A stretch of DNA of 64,000 bases, from positions 20,192,219 through 20,256,218 of the forward strand of contig NC_088315.1 of the NCBI RefSeq assembly GCF_910592395.1. Direction: 5' to 3'. The notes below the pieces were generated by a model. That model had not been told where the DNA came from. It worked only from the letters and a program-made list of their open reading frames with translations, and made no database searches. This DNA comes from Lineus longissimus. Its lineage: Eukaryota > Nemertea > Pilidiophora > Heteronemertea > Lineidae. Numbering within the stretch: the stretch's first letter is position 1; each line of letters begins with the position of its first letter. Positions 10,601 to 25,600 of the stretch are shown one piece after another. The position numbers and the translations under genes were made by a program.

Positions 10601-13600
10601 TCCTCGTATGGTGGCAGGGATATCGCGCACCATCAAATTGTCCTCCTTAGTCTTACTGAACCACTTGTTACAGTTGAACACGGTCAGGTCACCAGTATTC
10701 ATGTTACGCAGTGTGGCCTTCTCCAGGTACCAGTCCACGCGACTCCCCTTCCCATTGTGACCAATCCTGATCTTCTTCAGTGGCGCAATGTCGTCAATTT
10801 CAATCTGAAATTGTGACATAAATTCAATAATTTATTGAAGTTTTCCTGGATGATTCATAGAGTATGGACATCATAATCACCCTGTGGAATCAGCAGCAAT
10901 CTCTCAAAGGATCTCTCACCTCCACAAGTCAAAGCTCACCACCTCCCTGAGCAAATCCAGCCACAGACTGAAGACCCCCCTCACAAGGCCCTTATGGACC
11001 CTACATCCAACTGACGGCTTCCTCACTGAAGAGGCTATGCAATGATACCCAAGGGGACATGTTCAGGTTTTCACCCAACGTCACACAACAGCAATTTGAA
11101 TCACCCGTTTGCACTGCGCTTAAGATTACCTTGATCAGATCTGTTTTGCCTCGCTCAAATCTGTGCTCACTCTTGTCAAGGTTGAGCTCTCCACTTGTGC
11201 CATTCATACCGAACACCGTGATGGCGAGCTGTGCGTCGGTGCCCGCACCATGCATGTCACCTGTTACCACAGTCAACTCATACGGTATCTCTGCAACGGA
11301 AGAGTCATACGGTATACGACAGAACAAGATCAGGCCTTTCAATTACATGGAGACCTCTACACCCTGTATTTTTTTAGCCTATTTTGGGGACATGTATTTT
11401 TTGCTTTTTAGTCATTTGGGGACATTTCGTCATGCCAATTTGCCTGAACATCGACGTCCTTATTGACTGACATTGTCACATGCACCTGAAAACTCATAAT
11501 TTTAGGATGAAAAGTATCAAATTAGGCCATTTAGGATGAGATTTGGTCATTTAAGGTGTCAAAAAACGCTTCAGGGGGTCAAATTACCCCTTTAAAAAAA
11601 AAAAAAAAAAAAAAAAAAATTCTATTTTGGGGACATTTTTTCAGGGCCTAATTTGGGGACATGCCAAATTTCCTACACCGTATAGCGGTGTGAAAATGAT
11701 GTAATCGAAAGGCCTGAAGATGCATGTTGTTTTAGGGTAAAACAACTGTCATCATGTACAGATCCTTCCAACTAAGACTGTAGCTTGAATATTCAGCACA
11801 CAAGGCTGCACACTAGTTCAGCCCTGGGTGGAAGCGCAATTGAATCTTCCACCCTGCAAACTTCACATGAGAGTTACCTAAGCAACAGACAATACCAGAC
11901 TTCATTATTTAGGGATTATTTAGGGAATTCAAAATGGGTGTGGATTTACTCAAGTGGACAGGTGCCATGTGAAAAAGGCTGGAATGCACATGGGGTGTAA
12001 AGTCATATAAAGTGACCCTTCCAAGGTCACATAGTGCTTGCTGACTTAAGATAAAACTGTCAGACTCGGAATCACAACTTCATATGTAGAAACAACATCC
12101 AGGATTGAAAAGGCAACATTTGAAAAAGGTATACAGTCAACAATATAGTCACAATAACGAATAATTATGATAAATATACCAACTAGAAACAATTTTGTTT
12201 ATCATCATCCGTTCACAATATCACCCAAGTGTTCAAGTAAATCTTTCGTGACAGCTGGAGACACAAAAAGCACATTTTAACAACCAAACATTTAGCACAT
12301 TGAATCTGACTTTTTAACACTGATGGTACGACTGTCCCATAATGGCTAACTTTATATACAAATTGGAATAAAAGACACATTAAACCAACCCGGTGATTTT
12401 CTTCCTTCTATGAAGATATGGCAAAAAATAATGAAAAAAAGATGATGATTTCAATGTAGGATACATGTACATGCAACATACTGCAATACACTGGAAGATA
12501 TCTCAAGTGACATCATTGAATCCTTGCTAAGGCTTCTGCCTCTTGCCTTTTCAATTTCACTTTGCATAGCATCGCAATTGAATACGACAATGCATGTAGT
12601 GTAACTCATTTCCACAAGACGTGTGCAAATGATCGCCAGGGGTATAGGTTTTGGACTGAATCTCATCACGTGAAGAGTTTTGAATTGAATACTGTAGTGC
12701 TGTAAACAAATACGGAAATAATGGGAAATGAGACATACTTGGTTTATAAGTGGTCATGGTACTTTCTCCATCCTCCACAGCAAACAACCTCGTTGTCTTG
12801 CCATCACCCTTATCCTTAGCCAGCCACGCGTGGCAGTTGAAGAAATAGTGTTTCCCCTTCGTGGGCATGTCGATTTCCACTTCCTTCACGAACCAGCCAC
12901 TGCCTGGTGTGACACCATCGTGGCCGATCTGCAGAATAATTTGACAAGTTTTAAGTGATTCTGCATAACGAAGGTTGCTTCATAACCACGGCCAACCACC
13001 TTCTACTTCAGTATTCCTCTGCACTCGGAGGTGTTAGCCTCCAGGGAGTATTCCTCCTCCAAGGAGGGATGAGCGTTTGTACATACAACTTCAGCTCCAA
13101 TCACTTCGTGCATCTCTGACCTCTCCAAGTCATAGTCAACCTGCCTCCAGATCCTTTTTGTCATAGGTTTTGAGTCTGGATAAGCGAGGAGAGGTGGTTG
13201 ACCATGACTAGGAGTGGTGCAGCTGGTGGTAGATGTGAGGAGATGTCATAGCAGATTCTACAGGGTGAGTTCGGTGTTCACTCGGTTTCTTGGCCTGAGT
13301 GACTAGTGTTCATTGCAGGCTTCTCATGTTTCCCACATGACGAGGCATTTCATTTGCCTTGGCAGCCAAAGACCCCAGGTACAAGGAACCTCAGTTTAAT
13401 GTCTTATTCCACGGGCAGAGCAATTTAAGTTTGAAATCATGCCATGAAACGGAAGTCTTATACAGATCACACATACCTCAATTTTCTTCACTAAGTCAAC
13501 GTCCACCGCCTCCAGAGAGAAAGTATTAACAGACGAAGGCTCGAAACGTCTCTTCTGCGAAACAAGCTCCAAGAATAACCTGCCGGTGTGTTTTTTCTTC

Positions 13601-16600
13601 GGGCCAATTATCCGGACCCACACACTGCTGTCGGTGCCGCAATCCTGTCCCTCACCGGTTTGAACCTTGACAGTGTAAGGCACAGCTGAAAGTAGAACAA
13701 TTTCGGATGTAGTGAGAGTCTGTATTGCCTGTTGCTATGCTATGCTAATGAATCATCAGCACTTCACGGATGCATCACACACTGGGAAGCTTCCAGAAGA
13801 GGTGATTCGGAGCGTGCATCATACCACCCAGTATCAAATCAAACTCATGACATGATGGTAACCTTGGCCTAGTAGTTTCAAACAGATTTTGTCACTATTG
13901 CTGCCGTTTTTAATGTCAATTCAGTCCCACTAAACGTGATCAACTTACTTGGTCCCTCAGGCATTTCTTCGATGCTTGAGAATTTCTTAGAGAGTTTTGG
14001 GCTCTTGCTGAATGGCTCACCGCTCCTGAATGAATCCAGACTCGTGATGGAGCCAATCTTGGTGGAATGTAACGTGCTTGTGCTGGACATGTCGCCCTCA
14101 TAGCCCTGCAAGTCAGAGAGGTACGATAAGGCCGGCAGAAGTGTTCATGTAGGGATTATTGATGGGTCCACGGATGGAGCTATGACGATTATCACAAACC
14201 ACTTTTTACTAACAGATCCATAGATCCACTGATGGCCCATGGATGTTTCATTGATGGGAGTTCCATCATCGGCCCAAAGACCGTGCGTCCCACAAAAATA
14301 AACATGTGCAACAAAGTACAAACCCATTGATACACCCATGGGTTCCATCCATGGATCTGTGATGGAGATTCTCAATCATCTATCCATGGATGGAACGTCA
14401 GTGATAAATCCTCATCAAAGATCTATCCATGGACACTTTTACCTGTGTATCATCACTTCACATTAACCAACCGCCCAGCCCAGGGGAGTTGCTAATATAC
14501 CTATTTACGCTGATCCTTTTGCTGATAATTACCTTGACGTAAATCGCCCTATCGATCTTTCCATCGTCCTTATTCTTAGCCAGCCACCTCTCGCAGTGAA
14601 AGACATACTTCTCATTATCCTTTGTGTCACGGACTTCAATCCGATCCAAAAACCAAGACGGATTCAACATCGAGTTGTCATGACGAATCTTGGCCTTGTA
14701 TAACTTGCCGAGGTCGACGGCTTCAAATTTGAATTTATCCAGTTGGTTTCGCTCGAATTTATCCATATGCGTATCGGATTTCACTAGTTTTCTTTCCCCA
14801 CTGTCACCCTTATCACCGTGGAGCGTCAAGAAGACATTAGCATCAGTGCCGCCACCTTTGACGTCACCAGTGTACACATCTATCTCATAATTCTTGGCTA
14901 GAAATGGTTAAAGAAAAAAGAGATTTTCATAAGGTTCATTGGTTATAGTCAGAGTCAATAGTCAGTTGGCCTATAGAAGTATGACCGATATCCACCTGTG
15001 GGGGCCCTGAATGGACAGGTAGCAGACCTGCCCCATCCAATGGACATACAGAGCGGTGGTTTTGAGCTCCTGTGGCCTGGGATTTGAACTCAAGACCTGC
15101 TGCTTGCCATGTTGACACGACACAATTAGGCCATTGCAGCTCTCCCTTTGAAACTGAATCATCCTCGTGTTCGAAGGACGCAAGGTTACGACAGGCCTCC
15201 CATTTCAGTCCTCAAAGACAGGGATGGTGTTTTGAAACAAAAATTCCCCCACTCACCAACAAGTGTATTCTTCCTATTTATCTCTTTCTTCCTGACAGTG
15301 CCATCCTTCTTCATCGTCTCCTCGACGATTGAGCCTGCAACCAGCTCCCTAGCGATGGCACCATCCTCCTCGCTACGCGCCAGCCAGCGCCCGCATGGAA
15401 ACGTGTATGTTGTAGCGCCCTGGAAACAAAAAATCAACCTGATAGAATTTACGCAGTAACAGGAATCCTGAGACAAAGCTTTTTGAGAGATATTAAAGGT
15501 GTAAAACTCTCCTTCATAAAATTTGAAAATTGAACGTAAATTTGAAATTTTTAAGTTTGTAAATTGTCACACTGGATATGAATTTGAACAATGCTGTTGT
15601 GTGTACTCATGTACAAACACCATACCAAGTTTCAGCAAATTGGCATGCATAATCACTTGAAGAGATAAAACAAAGATGATGGATAACTTTCACCATTAGG
15701 CCATACCAATTTCATTTTAGTTCAACACATTTTAGGACACACTAGGAGGAGCATGCATATCAACTTAAGAAGAAAAATTTATTTGAAATTGCAAGATAAC
15801 ATCTTTGATAATGAGCATACCATTTCACACGGGATAACGGTAAGGTCAAAGGTTAAAGTTGTTTGTGTCACTGATGTTACATACATTCAACATACATACA
15901 AGTAATCTTGCAAAACCACGAAAGAAATGATCAAATCACATGCAAATTTGGTGAGGAAGGGTACAAAATAAAACTAGGTTATGATGAAATCTGAGGGAAA
16001 ACACGCAACAAGGCATACCTGACTGGATTCCTAAACAAACCAAATGAAATAAACAATGTTTAAATAATGTTAGATTCTATACAACACATGGCTAAAGTGA
16101 TGCTGTGATGGTAGTGTTCTGTATCTTACAGATGGCAAACCTTCTGTATCTTACAGATGGCAAACCTTCTGTATCTTACAGATGACAAACCTGTACCTTA
16201 CAGATGACAAACCGCCTGTATCTTACAGATGGCAAACCTGTATCTTACAGATGACAAATCTCCTGTATCTTACAGATGGCAAACCTTCTGTATCTTACAG
16301 ATGACAAACACGTAAAACTGCGGTTTTCACAGACAGTGGATGAATCCTGATGTTATCATTAGATGTGCAGTGCAGACTTCGTTGACACAGTGAGCTGCAT
16401 ACTATTTCAGGGCCCATGCAAACTTCGTAAAGACAACATAAGCAAATATTTTAGCAAACTACATAAATATACCGCTAGCTGGGCAAGAATACTCACCGAT
16501 CCTTTTGTTTTGAGTTTCTTGACATCTACGCGGTCCAGATGCCACCCGGATGCAAACCCACTGTCGTCATGGCCTATACGAATCTTTTCAATTGGCTCAC

Positions 16601-19600
16601 CAATATCTTCCAACTGTAACAGACACCAACAGTTAATTCAGAACAAATTCCTTTGCCCTCTTATTATTGAAAATATTTTGAGGGATATTTTTTTTGTTTT
16701 TTTAAAAATTTGCTTCGAAATTTGATTTTGCATTTATTTTTGATTTTTCGAGAAAAAAAATTTGACTATAAAAAAATTTTGTTTTGGAAATAGAACTTTT
16801 TTTCGAATATTAAAAAAAAATTTCTTTAATGAAAATCAAAAAAATTGTTTCAATTTTTTTGATTTTCATTAAAGAAAATTTTTCTAATTTTTGGACATGT
16901 GACATATGGCACCCTCCACTGTTAAACCAATGTAACTGGAAGGCTTCCTCTCTACTCCATCTCCGAAAAACTTGGTAGAATAGCAAGAAAGATCACCTCA
17001 AGAACAAACTTATCGACTTGGCCCTTCTTGAATGACTTCTTCCTCTCCTGCTTGCTGACACATAGCGTCTTCTGCTGCGTGACTAACTCCTTCCCGTAGA
17101 CAACGATGTAGACGTCAGCATCGGTGGATGCTCCCGAGATGTTGCTGGTGTATGTGACGATCTCGTATGGTACACCTGGAAGAAGCAAGGAGAACATCGG
17201 GCCGGGCCAAAACAGTACCAGTTACGTATTCTTAGGGACAAGCGCCATTGCCATACTTAGATTTCTACAGATTTTGATTCTGGAGAACCCTTTGAAGCCC
17301 GATCTCGACTTAAGTCCCAAAACTCATTCAAAACACCTAAAATGCTTTTGTACAGCTTTGTGAGACTGAGGTGTTCATGGCAACTTTGGTTATGCCATTT
17401 GGGGTGTTCTTTCTGTGGAAACTTGTGCTCAAAAGTATGGAGCAACATCCTGAAATCATGGTCGTAGATTGTGATACGTACAGGGAATGTACTCTTCGGT
17501 GGCCATCTCTTGTGGCAACAACTCTCGCTCCAACAACCCGTCGTCCTCGCCCTTGCCCATCCAACGCCCGCACGGGAAGAGCCAGCGACGGCCCAACGAC
17601 GGGCAGTCAATCTCGACCTTGTCAAGATACCAGGCGGCCCCTCCACCTGCACCATCATGGCCAACGCTGAAAGAAACGAGGAAAGTTTACAATATGGAAA
17701 ATGTCATGTTTTCTTAACTGCCTGACTATTGCAAAAGTCGGCCAAAAAAAACAAAAACGCAAGCAGTAATCAAAATTATAGTATAAAGCTTGCAAGAAAT
17801 AAACAGAATATAATGGATTAGTTTTGGCAGAATTACAACCATGAGTTTATAGCAAACAAAATGATGGTTTATCTGATGTGAAAAATTGCTTCCACAATCT
17901 GCCAGTTTTCAGCTTGGATGGGGTACTGGAATCGTCAAAGCCTTTTTCAAGGTGACATGGAATTTTGATGATGAAAACATTAAAAGCGACATGACTCTAT
18001 TGCATTTCCTGACTTCCTTCACCAAAACCTCATGAAAGGTATCGCCAGACCAAAGGCCATTCTAATACAAGCTTGCCCAACCACAAATGAAAACAGTGTA
18101 CTCCCCACTCAAGGCAGAAGGCCAAGCCTGGTGTCAAAATTGGGAACTACAATGGCCAGGAAAGACTGTTGAGCACCTGACATATACCATTATCTATGGT
18201 CACCCAGGTGCTGTGTAATATAACACTCGCATAGCAACCAGAGTCATGTAAAAACATGCAGAAATTAAGCAGACATTCATTATCTAAACGTTTGATATAA
18301 AATTGAATTTAATCTATATTGATGACATCTAATACAACACCTTGTTGTCCCACTGCTGTCAAGAAAGAAGAAGACATGTAATATTGTGACCTGTTCTGGC
18401 AAAAGTAGGTATTTGTTGCATATGGAGAAAAGGCAGAATGAAAAAAATTCACAATTTTTTTTCGTGTGAGGAAAATGATTGCATGTATGCATACTTGATC
18501 GTGTGTTGATGTAAATCATATAAAAATCGAAGATCACTGCGAGCTATGCAATCGACACCAAGCCTAGTGCTTATCTGTTTTGCTGGCAGGCAATCAATCT
18601 CGTATTGCTTATCACAGTGATATTGTCCTAAGTCGCAGCGACAGAAATCACTCGTTTGCGGGCGCTTCAGAGAAACGACAGAACTATAAGCCTCGAGCAG
18701 AACCAGACAAAATCTAAGCTAACCTTCTCATGTAAGGATCAACAAGCAGACTCTTTGCTACACCGGTCAACCAGGAAACGCAAGCAAGGTGAAATAACGC
18801 ATCGAAGTCTAAAAAATGGGCATTTACCTTTTTGCCGAAAGCAAACAAAAACTGGGATTGGTGAAAGGATGGGGTTAACACAAAATAGAAAACTTAAAAC
18901 AAGAGTGACTTGAAATACGCAGGGCCAGCACTAGTATAGTTCACATTGTTCCTATTCAAATTATGTAGAGATTGATCATTCTCATCCGCAAGTGTGCACG
19001 AACATTCTATCCAAGGACGGCACCCTGTACAGGAACACTGTAAACTAAATTAGTGCCGGCCGACATTTCTCAGGACACTTTCTAAAACAATCAAACATGA
19101 TAACATGCAAAGTGAAATAAAACAAAGTGAGGGCAAATAATTAACTGTTATTATCGCAATTATTATCCAAAATATCAACATTATCAATTATCGAAATCAG
19201 TGATATCAATTTCAGGGACATAACGTATACAAATCAGTCGCGCTTTTTTTCTTCGATGTCACCACGATCGAAAATTCACCTCGGTACAAGATCTTAGGGA
19301 TATTGGTGTGTTGTGCGTGGAATGTTATGTACATTAAAGGACTTTGAGTACATCTCTAAGTGACTGAATGGCGAGCCCAGTCGCCTGAAGATGGAAGTGG
19401 AAGAACGCTACCTCCTTTTGGAGTTGTGCATTTTACATGCGAGACGACATTAGAACTGGTTTTGCGGCTCACAACGGCTGAAATCTCACCTCTCATCATT
19501 GTATACAATATACAAAAATTACAGGCATTTCATGTCAAAATGTAAATTCAGAAAAATACGAAAAATTTTGAAAAAAAATTCATGATAAAAGAGAGGAAAA

Positions 19601-22600
19601 ACAGCACCATGATTTTAAAAGAAAAATGCAAAGGTTTCAGAAAGTAAAGGAAGCTTTCAATATCCTGTAATTTAGGGCTAAGAATAGTTCCAAGAACTAA
19701 AAGAAAGCCGAAAATTCTTGACTTGAGGTAAACTAGGGCAAAACTAACCCTTCAGTGTAAATAGGGAAAACTTTCCCCCAGGCTTTGCCCCATTCTACCT
19801 TAGAAAGCAGCCTGGACACAGATGCAATGTACAATGCAAAATGCTATCAGCAGTAACATGCAGATGTATGATGGAATACAATGTACGGCGTTGCGAAAAC
19901 ACGGAACGGAACGGAACGGAATAATGTTACGGAATATGGTCTGCAGACGCCCCGTAATGATCATGCCAGTTGTTGTTGTTGTCGTTACAGTAAACCCCGG
20001 GTGATGGCCCGGTGCTAAGCGCCCAAAAAACTGACAATTGTCGGCAAGATTGATGAAAACACAACAAAATTATAACTTTGGTCAACGTTTGTTGTGTTTC
20101 ATCACACTTTTCTTGGCTATGTAGCACCAGAGCTAGAGTAGAACAATGTGGGCCTGGCAAAGTCATCTCCGGACTCCCTCTAATTGCTCAACCTTGCCTT
20201 TTTACGTAGTTATAAACTACAGACCGGATTTTCACCCTATTCCGTAACATTATTCCGTTCCGTTCCGTTCCGTGTTTTCGCAACGCCGTACAATGTATGG
20301 CTATGTTCTATCAGAGAATGGACTAATAGCCTCTCACAGGCCTAGCAGACAGGCTTCAACTGATGCAAGCTATCGATAACGCAAGACAAGGCCAGGGCAG
20401 ACTTGGAGGCTGCACGTAATGGACATTTTGGTGAAATACTAAATCTTGACCAACTACATTTGTAAACACAACAAAACATCACTTTGGCTAAATCAACTGT
20501 ATTTGTAAGGTGAAGTGATTCACTTGTAGCCCAAGTACAATTAAAACTATTGTAGTATAGAAAGCCCCTTGAAGCACTCATTAATGCACATAGAGGCTAT
20601 AAATAACTATAATTGAGCATGCATACTTCAATGTTAAGTTATTGCACCACATCATAAGGACTATAAGGAATCTGCTGAGTTGGAACTACAGTGGAACCTC
20701 TCTAATAAGGACACCCACGGGACTGATAACTGCTGTCCTTATAAAAGAGGTGTCCTGATTAGAGAGAGGTAAAATTGAATGGAAACAACCCATTTGGGAC
20801 CAAAACTAGTGTCCTTTATAGAGAGGTTGTCCGTAATAGGGAGGTGTCCGCAAAGGTAGGTTTCACTGTAATTCTACACACACTCTAGTAACTGCTCAAC
20901 TTGGCAATGAATGAAGCCATCCCTAACTTTTATTTCATTGAAAGTGAATGTTTTTCAGCCTGTTAGGCTTTAGTTTTAGTTAAATTCTATGGCAAAACTT
21001 TATAAATTCCAGTTTTAGGATGATTCAGTCAACTGAAGGATTAAAGAGGTTTACATCATAAAGGTTTCTATAAAACGCATGGGTGATTGTTGTAGAGCTT
21101 TGTAAGTTTGGGTTAAATGGTGAATCTCACAACATGCAGTGAGCGAATGCAGGCTCCAAGTCAACCTGGGCAATGCACATGGGGTCTAGGTTAGTATATT
21201 ACACAGAGTTACTTACCCGATTCTGTGGATTAGAGATAATGACAGGACATGATGAGATATTGGTATTAGAATGGAGCACAATTTGTGTAACTCTAGGCTA
21301 AGGGTATTGATAGTGGACTCGAGGTATTGGCTCACCAAACCCTGCAAGGGTGGAGCTAAAATATTGTCCAAAATCCTGAGTGAAGCCAACGTTTTTAGCA
21401 ATATGACAACTCAATGAAGCGATGTGAGTCAACTAACATCAACAGTGAGGTATCAATTTCTAATCTAAAACTACTCCAACTTGATATAACTTAGACAGTA
21501 TCTGTGTATGCCAAACTTTATTCCAACCCATGAGGATATGGTCATCGCACCAAAACCTGTTGTCAACGCATGGCCAATACATGATGGTTAAATGAAACAT
21601 TATCACCAAGATATTTTAGAACTAAGCTCTACAGTTATCAGTATTAAGTTCCAGCAAGTGCTAGCTAGGTTAGCTGATCACATATTGTGTGCAGTAATGA
21701 ACTGAAATGTTATGGCTGGCTTTTGAAAAGTGGGGTCCGGGGACTTGAAAAAAAATTCAAAAAATATTTTCGTGGGAATGAGGAAATCTTGTGAGGTGAC
21801 GACAGTTGGACATCTATTTTGGATGTCAATCCATGCCAAGGACATCGTTAACAAAATCCACCCATGTGGACAACATCTTGATAGACATTACCATACTTGA
21901 CTGCGACAATCTTGTGCCAGCAACAAGACGTATCACATGGGTTATTTTCCCTACAGACTTTAAGCACTTACCGTATCTTCTGTAGCTCGCCAATGTCGAC
22001 GGCTTCCACAACAAACTCATCCGTCTGGTTCCTCTCGAATTTGTTCTTGTGGGTGAGCGAGGACTTCAGCAACACCTTGCCTGAAAAGACAGCATCAGTG
22101 ACAACTATCACCTGATTGTCACCTATTGGCTAATGGTCTTCGCATGTGCGGCAGATGGCAAAAACTTATTGACACCTCCATTTTGGGAGCTAGCCAAGGA
22201 GAGCCCATGGAGTGATTAGTTTTGATAATGAAGGTGCATATAATTTGCGTTTGAAAGGTAGATTTATCCACATAGGAAATACTTACTTGATATAAGGATA
22301 TTTCAGAATAAAGGATAATGATAAAAGATCTTGTTGCCTTGTGGTGGGAAAGAACGTCAACCAAAATCTGAGTCATGAGTCATAGCCTCGTACTGAAGAT
22401 AGACAACCTCATTCTCATGAAATTCTGTGATATGACCATAGGGCTTACCTGTGTCGTCCTTGTCCCCAAACAAATAGATGTAGACATTGGAGTCGGTGCC
22501 GGCTCCCCACACATCCCCGGTCGTCACATTCACATGGTATGTGTTCATATGTGCTGGAAAACAACAAAACAAAAATTCAAAAAGAGCTCCTTCAAATGAG

Positions 22601-25600
22601 ACGTCAAACCGTAAAAGACAGCTGAGCAACTGAGAAACATGAGAAGCTAGAAACTGACTCCACCTCTGGTCAAAGACTAAGTCACTTCCCCAAAAAACCT
22701 TGGCACCTAACCACAGTGGCACACAAAATTGCTCACCTCACCTTGGAGGAGGATTATCCCCTGGAGAATATCACCTAAGGTAATTCTGATTCTTCCTCCT
22801 TAACATTTTCAAACTTCAGAATGCACATAACCGACCCACCTTTCGTGACAAATGCGATCTCTTTCCTGACGGCATCAGAGCCCTTGCCCTGTAAACGGCT
22901 CTTGATGCTCGGGTCGACAGGCACAAGCTCGCGTGCCACCTGCCCATCATCCTCATCAGTTGCCATCCAGCGCTGGCAGGGGAAGAAGTAGCTGAAATTA
23001 ATGAAAATAAGCATCAAAAGTATGAACGTTTTGAAAATCAACAAATGCTAGACAGTTATCAACAGAAACATTAGGAAGTCTTTCTGGAAAGTCTATACTT
23101 TGAATATATCACGTCAGGATATGTAACATATATGCTATGTATCTTAACTTACTTTTGTTTACCCTTGGGATCATCGATTTCCACATAATCGAGAAACCAG
23201 GCCGCACCCCCACCTTTGTTGTCATGACGAATCTTGACCTTCTTCAGTGGGCCAAGGTCAATCGCAGGCAGCTTGAAGATGTCAACCTGTTCAAACGAAA
23301 AATTATCACAATTTAAAGCACCATCCAATAAAAGATCATTCTGTCACAAAAGATTAATTGAATAGTCTGTGAGCATCAACGATACAGGTATTCCTGCTTG
23401 CATGACCGCCATTGACGTTAATCAACATTTTGAAAAGTCAACGGTTGACTCCCAGGGATGTAAATGCAAATCAGACTTTCAGTTCATCAAAAAGTCACCA
23501 GATGGCTCCCCAATAGGTCTGCTGTATCTTGGCCATGGCCATCTCACTGAGACAACTCTTCACTCATTTGAATAAACCACACATCTGCCATCATGTTATG
23601 AATCGTACCTGGCTTTTCTCAAACTTGTTGATGTTGTTTGATTTGCGGAGTTGCCTCTCGCCAGTGTCGCCAATCTCTCCAGCAATCGTGATGAACACAT
23701 TCGCATCCGTCCCTGCACCTAATTTATCTCCGGTGCGAACTCGAACCTCGTATTCAACCTCTGAAATACCATAGGGAATATACAGAAATCATTACACTGT
23801 GTGTGAAAAGTCCCCTATACCGTAATTTGTCAGATTATCAATCCATTCGACAAGTCATCGTCTACCTTTGCTGTCTGGTCGCAAACTCAACATGTACATT
23901 ACTCTGTACATGTGTGTGTATATCTGTGTGAAATATCTACCAGGTCTCTGTTGAATGACATCAGAGCAACCAAGATGGCTGCCAGCCAGTGAATTTGATG
24001 GACAGTCTGCTTGCATGGTCACCAGCTTCACCAAAACAACCAGCGACACCTACCCTCAAGGCCTGTATTAAGAACCTTTCCGTCCTCTGTCGTTGGGAGC
24101 AACTCTCGCACGATTAACCCATCGCCTTCCGACTTGGCGAACCATTTATTACACACGAACCAGTAGCGTTCAAACTCTTTGTCGCCCAATGACGTCATGG
24201 ACGACTGCCGCCGAAGTCCTAGAAAGAAGTACAGAACATATTGGAGCAAGTTTAGAGGCATACTTTCAGACAGGACAAACCATTTGTCAGACAGGGGTGT
24301 TCCAAGTACTGCATGTAATGCAATGCATGTGTACCAGTTACAGGTTACCCCCTATTGGGTAATACCCATTCACTTGTGACCAGATCACCAGTGTGAGTGA
24401 GTTCTTCAGGCAGGGATGATTTTTGTGGAGAGTGACAGTAACTTCGATCAACGAAGGCTCACCTGGTTTAGCCCGTGGGTCATCGTCTTCATCGTCGTGA
24501 AACCCTGACCGACTCATGCGCGACAACGTAGAGTGTTTCTTCTTCATCTGCGCCTTGCGTCGCTCGACTGCCGTCTGTTTGATGAAGTGTCGCTGGATCA
24601 TCAGCTGAAGAAGAGAGTCTCGTTTAAAGTGACGCCAATTTTAACATTTCGGAAGGAATAACGCGATGAAATAAACGCCACAAGCAATGAAACCTGGGGT
24701 TCAATTTTCTCCAAATGAACTCGTTCATACACTGTAGATGAACATGGCCTATCGGAAAACTTGGAAGGGAATTTTCACAACAAAATATTGTGTAAAAAAT
24801 TATTGTTGACTGACTTTACCATATCCTATGAAATGCGCTTCAACATTCTGTGATGTTGTATGCTTGGTAAAGTTTGGGATCATCCCTAGCTCAGACTTTG
24901 ACTTAACTTACCTTATTCAAATACCAGCCTGATAACGGCCCAGTGCCGTCGTGTCCGATACGCACTTTCAGCAGGTGACCGATGTCCGCAGCCTCAATCT
25001 GGACGAAAAGGAAGGAATTTGGACATAAACATTATGCACTTTAGTGTCTCGCAGGGAAATGCAGTCGACCTTTTGTTCAAGAGGTAGCGGGTTCAATTCT
25101 AAACAAGTCAAGAAAGCCAGTAACTCACACGCTATACGGACAGACACAACTTTCTGGATCAAATTTGAAACTCTCATTAACATTCTCTTTCTCATGAAAC
25201 CTTCAACTCGCCTTAAATTTATCAATTTGGTTCTTTTCAAAGTTGTCCGTTCTGTTCCTCAACTGGAATTCCTCGGTCTTGCCTTTCTCTCCGTACATCT
25301 GCAGGAAGACGTTAGAGTCAGTCCCTGCACCAGACTTGTCCCCAGTCCACACTGTTACTTCGTACGGGATGGCTAAATAGAATATATCAAAATATAAAAT
25401 ATAACCGATTTGATCAAGAGAATCAAAACACAGACACAGTCGCTGCATTGAAACAAATCATATGCATCTCAGCAACCTTCTAGTGCAGTATACCAGGCTT
25501 TTCCATTTAGGGGGTCATTCAACATTATCACAAGAGTACAGCAGCCAGGAATTTCAGCCGCCACAACGGTTCATCCGAAAAGGCAGTCCATGGTTCTCCC

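Noticed and set aside
17257-17725. Several overlapping open frames on both strands
   Set aside because: The genuine coding part is LOXHD1 exon 29 (17482-17666, minus), which matches the PLAT pattern; the others are shadows.
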